DNA of 64,000 nucleotides from Gonatopus flavifemur (GCA_018340375.1 JAFFJZ010000122.1:60352-124351); one strand, 5' to 3'. Shown: positions 51,901 through 64,000, counted from the first letter of the stretch. Notes: generated by a model not told the origin, from the sequence alone. Made by a program: numbers and translations.

Positions 51901-54900
51901 CTCTCGGTCGCACGACTAAGATCGCTCCTCGGCCTGATGGCTAAGATCAAAGTATTCCTACCTCAAAAATGACATTGCTCGCTCGACGACCTGGCTAAGA
52001 ACAGGTTCGATATGCTCGATAGAAGGAATTGACTTCTCGGCCTGATGACTCAGATCAGAGTATTCCTACCTCCAAAATGAGATTTCTCGCTCCACGATCT
52101 CGCTGAGAACAGGTTTGATATGCTTGATACAGGAGATTGACTCCTCGCCCTGATGGCTGAAATCGGAGTGTATATACCATATGGAAGCGATCGCTCTCGG
52201 TCGCACGACTAAGATCGCTCCTCGGCCTGATGGCTAAGATCAAAGTATTCCTACCTCAAAAATGACATTGCTCGCTCGACGACCTGGCTAAGAACAGGTT
52301 CGATATGCTCGATAGAAGGAATTGACTTCTCGGCCTGATGACTCAGATCAGAGTATTCCTACCTCCAAAATGAGATTTCTCGCTCCACGATCTCGCTGAG
52401 AACAGGTTCCATATGCTTGATACAGGAGATTGACTTCTCGGCCTGATGGCTGAGATCGGAGTGTATATACCTTATGGAAGCGATCGCTCTCGGTCGCACG
52501 ACTAAGATCGCTCCTCGGCCTGATGGCTAAGATCAAAGTATTCCTACCTCAAAAATGACATTGCTCGCTCGACGACCTGGCTAAGAACAGGTTCGATATG
52601 CTCGATAGAAGGAATTGACTTTTCGGCCTGATGACTCAGATCAGAGTATTCCTACCTCCAAAATGACATTTCTCGCTCCACGATCTCGCTGAGAACAGGT
52701 TCGATATGCTTGATACAGGAGATTGACTTCTCGCCCTGATGGCTGAAATCGGAGTGTATATACCATATGGAAGCGATCGCTCTCGGTCGCATGACTAAGA
52801 TCGCTTCTCGGCCTGATGGCTAAGATCAAAGTATTCCTACCTCCAAAATGAGATTTCTCGCTCCACGATCTCGCCGAGAACAGGTTCGATATGCTCGATA
52901 CAGGAGATTGACTCCTCGCCCTGATGGCTGAAATCGCAGTGTATATACCATATGGAAGCGATCGCTCTCGGTCGCACGACTAAGATCGTAGTATTCCCAC
53001 CTCAAAAATGACATTGCTCGCCCGACGATCTGGCTGAGAACAGGTTCGATATGCTCGATAGAGGGAATTGTCTTCTCGGCCTGATGTCTAAGATCAGAGT
53101 ATTCCTACCTCCAAAATGAGATTTCTCGCTCCACGATCTCGCAGAGAACAGGTTTGATATGCTTGATACAGGAGATTGACTCCTCGCCCTGATGGCTGAA
53201 ATCGGAGTGTATATACCTTATGGAAGCGATCGCTCTCGGTCGCACGACTAAGATCACTCCTCGGCCTGATGGCTAAGATCAAAGTATTCCTACCTCAAAA
53301 ATGACATTGCTCGCTCGACGACCTGGCTAAGAACAGGTTCGATATGCTCGATAGAAGGAATTGACTTCTCGGCCTGATGACTCAGATCAGAGTATTCCTA
53401 CCTCCAAAATGAGATTTTTCGCTTCACGATCTCGCTGAGAACAGGTTTGATATGCTTGATGCAGGAGATTGACTTCTCGCCCTGATGGCTGAAATCGGAG
53501 TGTATATATACCATATGGAAGCGATCGCTCTCAGTCGCACGACTAAGATCGTAGTATTCCCACCTCAAAAATGACATTGCTCGCTCGACGATCTGGCTGA
53601 GAACAGGTTCGATATGCTCGATAGAAGGAATTGACTTCTCGGCCTGATGACTCAGATCAGAGTATTCCTACCTCCAAAATGACATTTCTCGCTCCACGAT
53701 CTCGCTGAGAACAGGTTCGATATGCTTGATACAGGAGATTGACTCCTCGCCCTGATGGCTGAAATCGGAGTGTATATACGATATGGAAGCGATCGCTCTC
53801 GGCCCGATGGCTAAGGTCGGAGTATTCTTACCTCCAAAATGAGATTTCTCGCTCCACGATCTCGCTGAGATCAGGTTTCATATGCTTGATACAGGAGATT
53901 GACTTCTCGGCCTGATGGCTGAGATCGGAGTGTAAATACCTTATGGAAGCGATCGCTCTCGGTCGCACGACTAAGATCGCTCCTCGGCCTGATAGCTAAG
54001 ATCAAAGTATTCCTACCTCAAAAATGACATTGCTCGCTCGACGACCTGGCTAAGAACAGGTTCGATATGCTCGATAGAAGGAATTGACTTCTCGGCCTGA
54101 TGACTCAGATCAGAGTATTCCTACCTCCAAAATGAGATTTCTCGCTCCACGATCTCGCCGAGAACAGGTTTGATATGCTTGATACAGGAGATTGACTCCT
54201 CGCCCTGATGGCTGAAATCGGAGTGTATATACCATATGGAAGCGATTGCTCTCGGTCGCACGACTATGATCGTAGTATTCCCACCTCAAAAATGACATTG
54301 CTCGCCCGACGATCTGGCTGAGAACAGGTTCGATATGCTCGATAGAAGGAATTGACTTCTCGGCCTGATGACTCAGATCAGAGTATTCCTACCTTCAAAA
54401 TGAGATTTCTCGCTCCACGATCTCGCTGAGAACAGGTTTGATATGCTTGATACAGGAGATTGACTCCTCGCCCTGATGGCTGAAATCGGAGTGTATATAC
54501 CATATGGAAGCGATCGCTCTCGGTCGCACGACTAAGATCGTAGTATTCCCACCTCAAAAATGACATTGCTCGCCCGACGATCTGGCTGAGAACAGGTTCG
54601 ATATGCTCGATAGAAGGAATTGACTCCTCGGCCTGATGACTCAGATCAGAGTATTCCTACCTCCAAAATCAGATTCCTCGCTCCACGATCTCGCTGAGAA
54701 CAGGTTTGATATGCTTGATGCAGGAGATTGACTTCTCGCCCTGATGGCTGAAATCGGAGTGTATATACCATATGGAAGCGATCGCTCTCAGTCGCACGAC
54801 TAAGATCGTAGTATTCCCACCTCAAAATGACATTGCTCGCTCGACGATCTGGCTGAGAACAGGTTCGATATGCTCGATAGAAGGAATTGACTCCTCGGCC

Positions 54901-55766
54901 TGATGACTCAGATCAGAGTATTCCTACCTCCAAAATGAGATTTCTCGCTCCACGATCTCGCTGAGAACAGGTTTGATATGCTTGATGCAGGAGATTGACT
55001 TCTCGCCCTGATGGCTGAAATCGGAGTGTATATACCATATGGAAGCGATCGCTCTCAGTCGCACGACTAAGATCGTAGTATTCCCACCTCAAAAATGACA
55101 TTGCTCGCTCGACGATCTGGCTGAGAACAGGTTTGATATGCTCGATAGAAGGAATTGACTTCTCGGCCTGATGACTCAGATCAGAGTATTCCTACCTCCA
55201 AAATGACATTTCTCGCTCCACGATCTCGCTGAGAACAGGTTCGATATGCTTGATACAGGAGATTGACTCCTCGCCCTGATGGCTGAATCCGGAGTGTATA
55301 TACCATATGGAAGCGATCTCTCTCGGTCGCACGACTAAGATCGCTCCTCGGCCTGATGGCTAAGATCAAAGTATTCCTACCTCAATAATGACATTGCTCG
55401 CTCGACGACCTGGCTAAGAACAGGTTCGATATGCTCGATAGAAGGAATTGACTTCTCGGCCTGATGACTCAGATCAGAGTATTCCTACCTCCAAAATGAG
55501 ATTTCTCGCTCCACGATTTCGCTGAGAACAGGTTTGATATGCTTGATACAGGAGATTGACGCCTCGCCTGATGGCTGAAATCGGAGTGTATATACCATAT
55601 GGAAGCGATCGCTCTCGGTCGCACGACTAAGATCGCTCCTCGGCCTGATGGCTAAGATCAAAGTATTCCTACCTCAAAATGACATTGCTCGCTCGACGAC
55701 CTGGCTAAGAACAGGTTCGATATGCTCGATAGAAGGAATTGACTTCTCGGCCTGATGACTCAGATC
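48929..55766. repeat. 3,419-bp tandem pair inside the right 12-kb copy
   Basis: 48,929-52,347 and 52,348-55,766 are in register at an offset of 3,419-3,420 bp for at least eleven monomer landmarks (for example 49,675/53,094, 50,958/54,378 and 51,762/55,181). The CGATATGG haplotype sits at 50,360 and 53,779. The same pair is present in the left 12-kb copy, so this tandem is older than the 12-kb duplication. Confidence 0.87.
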
Positions 55767-58217
55767 AGAGTATTCCTACCTCCAAAATGAGATTTCTCGC
55801 TCCACGATCTCGCTGGGAACAGGTTTGATATGCTTGATGCAGGAGATTGACTTCTCGCCCTGATGGCTGAAATCGGAGTGTATATACCATATGGAAGCGA
55901 TCGCTCTCGGTCGCACGACTAAGATCGTAGTATTCCCACCTCAAAATGACATTGCTCGCTCGACGATCTGGCTGAGAACAGGTTCGATATGCTCGATAGA
56001 AGGAATTCACTTCTCGGCCTGATGACTCAGATCAGAGTATTCCTACCTCCAAAATGAGATTCCTCGCTCCACGATCTCCCTGAGAGCAGGTTTGATATGC
56101 TTGATGCAGGAGATTGACTTCTCGCCCTGATGGCTGAAATCGGAGTGTATATACCATATGGAAGCGATCGCTCTCAGTCGCACGACTAAGATTGTAGTAT
56201 TCCCACCTCAAAAATGACATTGCTCGCTCGACGATCTGGCAGAGAACAGGTTCGATATGCTCGATAGAAGGAATTGACTTCTCGGCCTGATGACTCAGAT
56301 CAGAGTATTCCTACCTCCAAAATGAGATTTCTCGCTCCACGATCTCGCTGAGAACAGGTTCGATATGCTTGATACAGGAGATTGACTCCTCGCCCTGATG
56401 GCTGAAATCGGAGTGTATATACCATATGGAAGCGATCGCTCTCGGTCGCACGACTAAGATCGCTCCTCGGCCTGATGGCTAAGATCAAAGTATTCCTACC
56501 TCAAAAATGACATTGCTCGCTCGACGACCTGGCTGAGAACAGGTTTGATATGCTCGATAGAAGGAATTGACTTCTCAGCCTGATGACTCAGATCAGAGTA
56601 TTCCTACCTCCAAAATGACATTTCTCGCTCCACGATCTCGCTGAGAACAGGTTCGATATGCTTGATACAGGAGATTGACTCCTCGCCCTGATGGCTGAAA
56701 TCGGAGTGTATATACCATATGGAAGCGATCGCTTTCGGTCGCATGACTAAGATCGCTTCTCGGCCTGATGGCTAAGATCAAAGTATTCCTACCTCCAAAA
56801 TGAGATTTCTCGCTCCACGATCTCGCCGAGAACAGGTTTGATATGCTTGATACAGGAGATTGACTCCTCGCCCTGATGGCTGAAATCGCAGTGTATATAC
56901 CATATGGAAGCGATCGCTCTCGGTCGCACGACTAAGATCGTAGTATTCCCACCTCAAAAATGACATTGCTCGCCCGACGATCTGGCTGAGAACAGGTTCG
57001 ATATGCTCGATAGAGGGAATTGACTTCTCGGCCTGATGACTCAGATCAGAGTATTCCTACCTCCAAAATGAGATTTCTCGCTCCACGATCTCGCTGAGAA
57101 CAGGTTTGATATGCTTGATACAGGAGATTGACTCCTCGCCCTGATGGCTGAAATCGGAGTGTATATACCTTATGGAAGCGATCGCTCTCGGTCGCACGAC
57201 TAAGATCGCTCCTCGGCCTGATGGCTAAGATCAAAGTATTCCTACCTCAAAAATGACATTGCTCGCTCGACGACCTGGCTAAGAACAGGTTCGATATGCT
57301 CGATAGAAGGAATTGACTTTTCGGCCTGATGACTCAGATCAGAGTATTCCTACCTCCAAAATGACATTTCTCGCTCCACGATCTCGCTGAGAACAGGTTC
57401 GATATGCTTGATACAGGAGATTGACTCCTCGCCCTGATGGCTGAAATCGGAGTGTGTATACCATATGGAAGCGATCGCTCTCGGCCCGATGGCTAAGGTC
57501 GGAGTATTCCTACCTCCAAAATGAGATTTCTCGCACCACGATTTCGCTGAGAACAGGTTTGATATGCTTGATACAAGAGATTGACTCCTCGCCCTGATGG
57601 CTGAAATCGGAGTGTATATACCATATGGAAGCGATCGCTCTCGGTCGCACGACTAAGATCGTAGTATTCCCACCTCAAAAATGACATTGCTGGCTCGACG
57701 ATCTGGCTGAGAACAGGTTCGATATGCTCGATAGAAGGAATTGACTTCTCGGCCTGATGACTCAGATCAGAGTATTCCTACCTCCAAAATGAGATTTCTC
57801 GCTCCACGATCTCGCTGAGAACAGGTTTGATATGCTTGATGCAGGAGATTGACTTCTCGCCCTGATGGCTGAAATCGGAGTGTATATACCATATGGAAGC
57901 GATCGCTCTCGGTCGCATGACTAAGATCGCTTCTCGGCCTGATGGCTAAGATCAAAGTATTCCTACCTCCAAAATGAGATTTCTCGCTCCACGATCTCGC
58001 CGAGAACAGGTTCGATATGCTCGATACAGGAGATTGACTCCTCGCCCTGATGGCTGAAATCGCAGTGTATATACCATATGGAAGCGATCGCTCTCGGTCG
58101 CACGACTAAGATCGTAGTATTCCCACCTCAAAATGACATTGCTCGCCCGACGATCTGGCTGAGAACAGGTTCGATATGCTCGTTAGAGGAATTGACTTCT
58201 CGGCCTGATGACTCAGA

Positions 58218-59505
58218 TCAGAGTATTCCTACCTCCAAAATGAGATTTCTCGCTCCCCGATCTCGCTGAGAACAGGTTTGATATGCTTGATACAGGAGAT
58301 TGACTCCTCGCCCTGATGGCTGAAATCGGAGTGTATATACCTTATGGAAGCGATCGCTCTCGGTCGCACGACTAAGATCACTCCTCGGCCTGATGGCTAA
58401 GATCAAAGTATTCCTACCTCAAAAATGACATTGCTCGCTCGACGACCTGGCTAAGAACAGGTTCGATATGCTCGATAGAAGGAATTGACTTCTCGGCCTG
58501 ATGACTCAGATCAGAGTATTCCTACCTCCAAAATGAGATTTTTCGCTTCACGATCTCGCTGAGAACAGGTTTGATATGCTTGATGCAGGAGATTGACTTC
58601 TCGCCCTGATGGCTGAATTCGGAGTGTATATATACCATATGGAAGCGATCGCTCTCAGTCGCACGACTAAGATCGTAGTATTCCCACCTCAAAAATGACA
58701 TTGCTCGCTCGACGATCTGGCTGAGAACAGGTTCGATATGCTCGATAGAAGGAATTGACTTCTCGGCCTGATGACTCAGATCACAGTATTCCTACCTCCA
58801 AAATGACATTTCTCGCTCCACGATCTCGCTGAGAACAGGTTCGATATGCTTGATACAGGAGATTGACTCCTCGCCCTGATGGCTGAAATCGGAGTGTATA
58901 TACGATATGGAAGCGATCGCTCTCGGCCCGATGGCTAAGGTCGGAGTATTCTTACCTCCAAAATGAGATTTCTCGCTCCCCGATCTCGCTGAGAACAGGT
59001 TTGATATGCTTGATACAGGAGATTGACTCCTCGCCCTGATGGCTGAAATCGGAGTGTATATACCTTATGGAAGCGATCGCTCTCGGTCGCACGACTAAGA
59101 TCACTCCTCGGCCTGATGGCTAAGATCAAAGTATTCCTACCTCAAAAATGACATTGCTCGCTCGACGACCTGGCTAAGAACAGGTTCGATATGCTCGATA
59201 GAAGGAATTGACTTCTCGGCCTGATGACTCAGATCAGAGTATTCCTACCTCCAAAATGAGATTTTTCGCTTCACGATCTCGCTGAGAACAGGTTTGATAT
59301 GCTTGATGCAGGAGATTGACTTCTCGCCCTGATGGCTGAAATCGGAGTGTATATATACCATATGGAAGCGATCGCTCTCAGTCGCACGACTAAGATCGTA
59401 GTATTCCCACCTCAAAAATGACATTGCTCGCTCGACGATCTGGCTGAGAACAGGTTCGATATGCTCGATAGAAGGAATTGACTTCTCGGCCTGATGACTC
59501 AGATC
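58218..59505. repeat. 717-bp tandem with an exchange junction (right copy)
   Basis: 58,218 and 58,935 are the same block start at offset 717, with the haplotype switch between 58,903 and 58,985 exactly as at 44,582-44,665. The shared breakpoint shows that the exchange happened before the 12-kb duplication. The right copy continues past 59,505 into an intact CGATATGG haplotype (59,626), unlike the left. Confidence 0.83.
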
Positions 59506-60120
59506 AGAGTATTCCTACCTCCAAAATGACATTTCTCGCTCCACGATCTCGCTGAGAACAGGTTCGATATGCTTGATACAGGAGATTGACTCCTCGCCCT
59601 GATGGCTGAAATCGGAGTGTATATACGATATGGAAGCGATCGCTCTCGGCCCGATGGCTAAGGTCGGAGTATTCTTACCTCCAAAATGAGATTTCTCGCT
59701 CCACGATCTCGCTGAGATCAGGTTTCATATGCTTGATACAGGAGATTGACTTCTCGGCCTGATGGCTGAGATCGGAGTGTAAATACCTTATGGAAGCGAT
59801 CGCTCTCGGTCGCACGACTAAGATCGCTCCTCGGCCTGATAGCTAAGATCAAAGTATTCCTACCTCAAAAATGACATTGCTCGCTCGACGACCTGGCTAA
59901 GAACAGGTTCGATATGCTCGATAGAAGGAATTGACTTCTCGGCCTGATGACTCAGATCAGAGTATTCCTACCTCCAAAATGAGATTTCTCGCTCCACGAT
60001 CTCGCCGAGAACAGGTTTGATATGCTTGATACAGGAGATTGACTCCTCGCCCTGATGGCTGAAATCGGAGTGTATATACCATATGGAAGCGATTGCTCTC
60101 GGTCGCACGACTATGATCGT
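59506..60120. repeat. Regular beta-prime/gamma/beta units with the CGATATGG haplotype
   Basis: Continuation of the ordinary array: CGATATGG at 59,626, AGTATTCTTACC, GAGATCAGGTTTCATATG and GTGTAAATACC, then a gamma, an alpha and the GCGATTGC/GACTATGATCG beta. It matches 24.23-24.74 kb and the corresponding blocks at 27.07, 50.36 and 53.78 kb. No gene. Confidence 0.82.
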
Positions 60121-60410
60121 AGTATTCCCACCTCAAAAATGACATTGCTCGCCCGACGATCTGGCTGAGAACAGGTTCGATATGCTTGATACAGGAGATT
60201 GACTTCTCGCCCTGATGGCTAAGATCACAGTATTCCTACCTCCAAAATGAGATTTCTCGCTCCACGATCTCGCTGAGAACAGGTTCGATATGCTTGATAC
60301 AGGAGATTGACTCCTCGCCCTGATGGCTGAAATCAGTGTATATACCTTATTGAATCGATCGCTCTCGGTCGCACGAATAAGATAGTAGTATTCCCTCCTC
60401 ACAAATGACA
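60121..60410. repeat. Alpha-beta chimera and a beta with a cluster of changes
   Basis: The unit from 60,121 starts as alpha (AGTATTCCCACCTC, GCCCGACGATCTGG) and ends as beta (TATGCTTGATACAGGAG, CTCGCCCTGATGGCTAAG). The following beta has several changes close together around 60,332-60,405 (AAATCAGTGTATATACC, TTATTGAATCGATCG, GAATAAGATAG, TTCCCTCCTCACAAATG). The cluster density is unusual for this array. Confidence 0.82.
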
Positions 60411-63400
60411 TTGCTCGCCCGACGATCTGGCTGAGAACAGGTTCGATATGCTCGATAGAAGGAATTGACTTCTCGGCCTGATGACTCAGATCAGAGTATT
60501 CCTACCTCCAAAATGAGATTTCTCGCTCCACGATCTCGCTGAGAACAGGTTTGATATGCTTGATGCAGGAGATTGACTTCTCGCCCTGATGGCTGAAATC
60601 GGAGTGTATATACCATATGGAAGCGATCGCTCTCAGTCGCACGACTAAGATCGTAGTATTCCCACCTCAAAAATGACATTGCTCGCTCGACGATCTGGCT
60701 GAGAACAGGTTCGATATGCTCGATAGAAGGAATTGACTTCTCGGCCTGATGACTCAGATCAGAGTATTCCTACCTCCAAAATGACATTTCTCGCTCCACG
60801 ATCTCGCTGAGAACAGGTTTGATATGCTTGATACAGGAGATTGACTCCTCGCCCTGATGGCTGAAATCGGAGTGTATATACCATATGGAAGCGATCGCTC
60901 TCGGTCGCACGACTAAGATCGCTCCTCGGCCTGATGGCTAAGATCAAAGTATTCCTACCTCAAAAATGACATTGCTCGCTCGACGACCTGGCTAAGAACA
61001 GGTTCGATATGCTCGATAGAAGGAATTGACTTCTCGGCCTGATGACTCAGATCAGAGTATTCCTACCTCCAAAATGAGATTTCTCGCTCCACGATCTCGC
61101 TGAGAACAGGTTTGATATGCTTGATACAGGAGATTGACTCCTCGCCCTGATGGCTGAAATCGGAGTGTATATACCATATGGAAGCGATCGCTCTCGGTCG
61201 CACGACTAAGATCGCTCCTCGGCCTGATGGCTAAGATCATAGTATTCCTACCTCCAAAATGAGATTTCTCGCTCCACGATCTCGCTGAGAACAGGTTTGA
61301 TATGCTTGATACAGGAGATTGACTTCTCGGCCTGATGGCTGAAATCGGAGTGTATATACCATATGGAAGCGATTGCTCTCGGTCGCACGACTATGATCGA
61401 TCAGTATTCCTACCTCAAACATGACCTGGCTCGCTCGACGATCTGGCTGAGAACAGGTTCGATATGCTCGATAGAAGGAATTGACTTCTCGGCCTGATGA
61501 CTCAGATCAGAGTATTCCTACCTCCAAAATGAGATTTCTCGCTCCACGATCTCGCTGAGAACAGGTTTGATATGCTTGATACAGGAGATTGACTTCTCGC
61601 CCTGATGGCTGAAATCGGAGTGTATATACCATATGGAAGCGATCGCTCTCGGTCGCACGACTAAGATCGCTTCGGCCTGATGGCTAAGATCAGTATTCCC
61701 ACCTCAAAATGACATTGCTCGCTCGACGATCTGGCTGAGAACAGGTTCGATATGCTCGATAGAAGGAATTGACTTCTCGGCCTGATGACTCAGATCAGAG
61801 TATTCCTACCTCCAAAATGAGATTTCTCGCTCCACGATCTCGCTGAGAACAGGTTTGATATGCTTGATACAGGAGATTGACTCCTCGCCTGATGGCTGAA
61901 ATCGGAGTGTATATACCATATGGAAGCGATCGCTCTCGGTCGCACGACTAAGATCGTCAAAGTATTCCTACCTCAAAAATGACATTGCTCGCTCGACGAC
62001 CTGGCTAAGAACAGGTTCGATATGCTCGATAGAAGGAATTGACTTCTCGGCCTGATGACTCAGATCAGAGTATTCCTACCTCCAAAATGAGATTTCTCGC
62101 TCCACGATCTCGCTGAGAACAGGTTTGATATGCTTGATGCAGGAGATTGACTTCTCGCCCTGATGGCTGAAATCGGAGTGTATATACCATATGGAAGCGA
62201 TCGCTCTCAGTCGCACGACTAAGATCGTAGTATTCCCACCTCAAAAATGACATTGCTCGCTCGACGATCTGGCTGAGAACAGGTTCGATATGCTCGATAG
62301 AAGGAATTGACTTCTCGGCCTGATGACTCAGATCAGAGTATTCCTACCTCCAAAATGAGATTTCTCGCTCCACGATCTCGCTGAGAACAGGTTTGATATG
62401 CTTGATACAGGAGATTGACTTCTCGCCTGATGGCTGAGATCGGAGTGTATATACCATATGGAAGCGATCGCTCTCGGTCGCACGACTAAGATCGCTAGTA
62501 TTCCTACCTCAAAAATGACATTGCTCGCTCGACGATCTGGCTGAGAACAGGTTCGATATGCTCGATAGAAGGAATTGACTTCTCGGCCTGATGACTCAGA
62601 TCAGAGTATTCCTACCTCCAAAATGAGATTTCTCGCTCCACGATCTCGCTGAGAACAGGTTTGATATGCTTGATACAGGAGATTGACTCCTCGCCTGATG
62701 GCTGAAATCGGAGTGTATATACCATATGGAAGCGATCGCTCTCGGTCGCACGACTAAGATCGTAGTATTCCCACCTCAAAAATGACATTGCTCGCCCGAC
62801 GATCTGGCTGAGAACAGGTTCGATATGCTCGATAGAAGGAATTGACTTCTCGGCCTGATGACTCAGATCAGAGTATTCCTACCTCCAAAATGAGATTTCT
62901 CGCTCCACGATCTCGCTGAGAACAGGTTTGATATGCTTGATACAGGAGATTGACTCCTCGCCCTGATGGCTGAAATCGGAGTGTATATACCATATGGAAG
63001 CGATCGCTCTCGGTCGCACGACTAAGATCGTAGTATTCCCACCTCAACAATGACATTGCTCGCCCGACGATCTGGCTGAGAACAGGTTCGATATGCTCGA
63101 TAGAAGGAATTGACTTCTCGGCCTGATGACTCAGATCAGAGTATTCCTACCTCCAAAATGAGATTTCTCGCTCCACGATCTCGCTGAGAACAGGTTTGAT
63201 ATGCTTGATGCAGGAGATTGACTTCTCGCCCTGATGGCTGAAATCGGAGTGTATATACCATATGGAAGCGATCGCTCTCAGTCGCACGACTAAGATCGTA
63301 GTATTCCCACCTCAAAAATGACATTGCTCGCTCGACGATCTGGCTGAGAACAGGTTCGATATGCTCGATAGAAGGAATTGACTCCTCGGCCTGATGACTC

Positions 63401-64000
63401 AGATCAGAGTATTCCTACCTCCAAAATGAGATTTCTCGCTCCACGATCTCGCTGAGAACAGGTTTGATATGCTTGATGCAGGAGATTGACTTCTCGCCCT
63501 GATGGCTGAAATCGGAGTGTATATACCATATGGAAGCGATCGCTCTCGGTCGCACGACTAAGATCGCTAGATCAAAGTATTCCCACCTCAAAAATGACAT
63601 TGCTCGCTCGCCGATCTGGCTGAGAACAGGTTGGATATGCTCGATAGAAGGAATTGACTTCTCGGCCTGATGACTCAGATCAGAGTATTCCTACCTCAAA
63701 AATGAGATTTCTCGCTCCACGATCTCGCTGAGAACAGGTTTGATATGCTTGATTCAGGAGATTGACTCCTCGCCCTGATGGCTGAAATCGGAGTGTATAT
63801 ACCTTATGGAAGCGATCGCTCTCGGTCGCACGACTAAGATCGCTCCTCGGCCTGATGGCTAAGATCAAAGTATTCCTACCTCCAAAATGACATTGCTCGC
63901 TCGACGATCTGGCTGAGAACAGGTTCGATATGCTCGATAGAAGGAATTGACTTCTCGGCCTGATGGCTGAAATCGCAGTGTATATACCATATGGAAAGCG
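60411..64000. repeat. Irregular right end of the window: dimers with partial extensions
   Basis: Mostly beta+alpha dimers, but the joint after the beta tail is irregular in several places: ATGATCGATCAGTATTCC near 61,394, ATCGCTTCGGCCTG near 61,667, ATCGTCAAAGTATTCC near 61,953, ATCGCTAGTATTCC near 62,491 and ATCGCTAGATCAAAG near 63,562. These look like different partial deletions of the 25-bp gamma extension. At the very end (63,951-64,000) an alpha core runs into a beta tail. No gene. The array continues beyond the window. Confidence 0.82.

Larger units (their letters stand above)
47471..59505. repeat. 12-kb segmental duplication, right copy
   Basis: Right-hand partner of 33.2-45.2 kb. It has few homopolymer deletions, so most units keep regular lengths of 160, 108 and 185 bp. 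Shared rare variants include CGACTGAGATCGCTCC (47,553 and 33,265), GCTCGCCCGACGATGTGG (48,425 and 34,139), GGAAATTGACT, GAGAACCGGTTCG, CTCGGGCTGATGG and GTGTGTATACC (57,453 and 43,134). Confidence 0.88.
1..64000. repeat. Continuous tandem-repeat (satellite-like) array filling the window
   Basis: Seen directly: from first to last base the sequence is made of recurring units of 108, 160 and 185 bp that mostly combine into 268-bp and 293-bp dimers. Units differ mainly by substitutions and a few indels, and neither end reaches flanking DNA: the window opens and closes inside a beta unit. I find no unique insert, transposase, RNA gene or long reading frame. Unit starts are marked by AGTATTCC. Long blocks of several units are themselves repeated (periods near 0.72, 0.83, 1.62, 2.83, 3.42, 4.95 and 14.3 kb), which is the pattern expected from unequal exchange or replication slippage. 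Inference: a satellite or large non-coding array. The role and host are unknown. Confidence 0.97.

Noticed and set aside
1..64000. CRISPR array
   Set aside because: Repeats are 108-185 bp, abut directly and have no unique spacers between them. No cas-like gene is present.
1..64000. A giant repetitive protein gene
   Set aside because: Unit lengths 160, 185, 268 and 293 are not multiples of three, and stops occur in all frames of alpha on both strands, so no frame continues past about 110 codons.
1..64000. CENP-B box or other known centromere motif
   Set aside because: I looked for the TTCG...CGGGA pattern and found no match in the consensus units. A centromeric role cannot be inferred from sequence alone.
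1..64000. Insertion sequence or transposon boundaries within the array
   Set aside because: No stretch departs from the repeat, and no terminal inverted repeats or target duplications are visible. All irregular spots are explained by deletion, duplication or chimerism of known units.

Overview
The whole window is one tandem-repeat (satellite-like) array. I find no unique sequence and no protein-coding, rRNA, tRNA, CRISPR or mobile-element gene in its 64,000 bases. The array runs off both ends, so its true length exceeds 64 kb. G+C is about 47% (counted on one unit of each type: 50/108 and 76/160). The host cannot be identified. Most beta-type units carry the octamer GCGATCGC, which is the HIP1 palindrome enriched in many cyanobacterial genomes. 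Here it is spread by tandem copying, so it is only a weak hint; a eukaryotic satellite fits the architecture at least as well.

Building blocks. Two diverged but related monomers make up almost everything. Alpha (108 bp, e.g. 3575-3682) begins AGTATTCCCACCTC. Beta (160 bp, e.g. 3415-3574) begins AGTATTCCTACCTCC; it has an alpha-like part of about 108 bp plus a 52-bp tail with two adjacent 8-bp palindromes (CCATATGG, GCGATCGC). Beta-prime (160 bp) has a different tail end and leads into another beta. Gamma (185 bp) is beta plus a 25-bp extension that is itself a tandem duplicate of the tail end. The usual dimers are beta+alpha (268 bp) and gamma+alpha (293 bp). A 22-bp motif (CTCGG-Y-CTGATG-R-CT core) closes every sub-unit and may be the oldest element of the array.

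Layout. 1-9.3 kb: two copies of a 4,947-bp higher-order repeat with small internal shuffles. 9.3-18.65 kb: mosaic of dimers and trimers with local duplications. 18.65-22.56 kb: about 2.4 copies of a 1,625-bp repeat. 22.56-23.77 kb: short mosaic related to 14.5-15.2 kb. 23.77-28.9 kb: about 1.8 copies of a 2.83-kb repeat. 28.9-33.2 kb: related blocks ending in truncated and chimeric units. 33.2-45.2 kb and 47.5-59.5 kb: two copies of a 12-kb segment about 14.3 kb apart, each containing a 3.4-kb tandem pair and a partial 717-bp tandem. Between them (45.2-47.5 kb) an 829-bp trimeric repeat begins. 59.5-64 kb: increasingly irregular units with chimeras and partly deleted extensions.

Nothing here works as a set of genes. 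The minus strand of beta is poor in stop triplets, so it yields many 62-64-codon open frames. I regard these as by-products of the repeat. The scientific interest lies in the array itself: its nested origin, its higher-order structure, its unequal-exchange junctions, and the question of whether parts of the assembled order (especially 33-36 kb) are correct.
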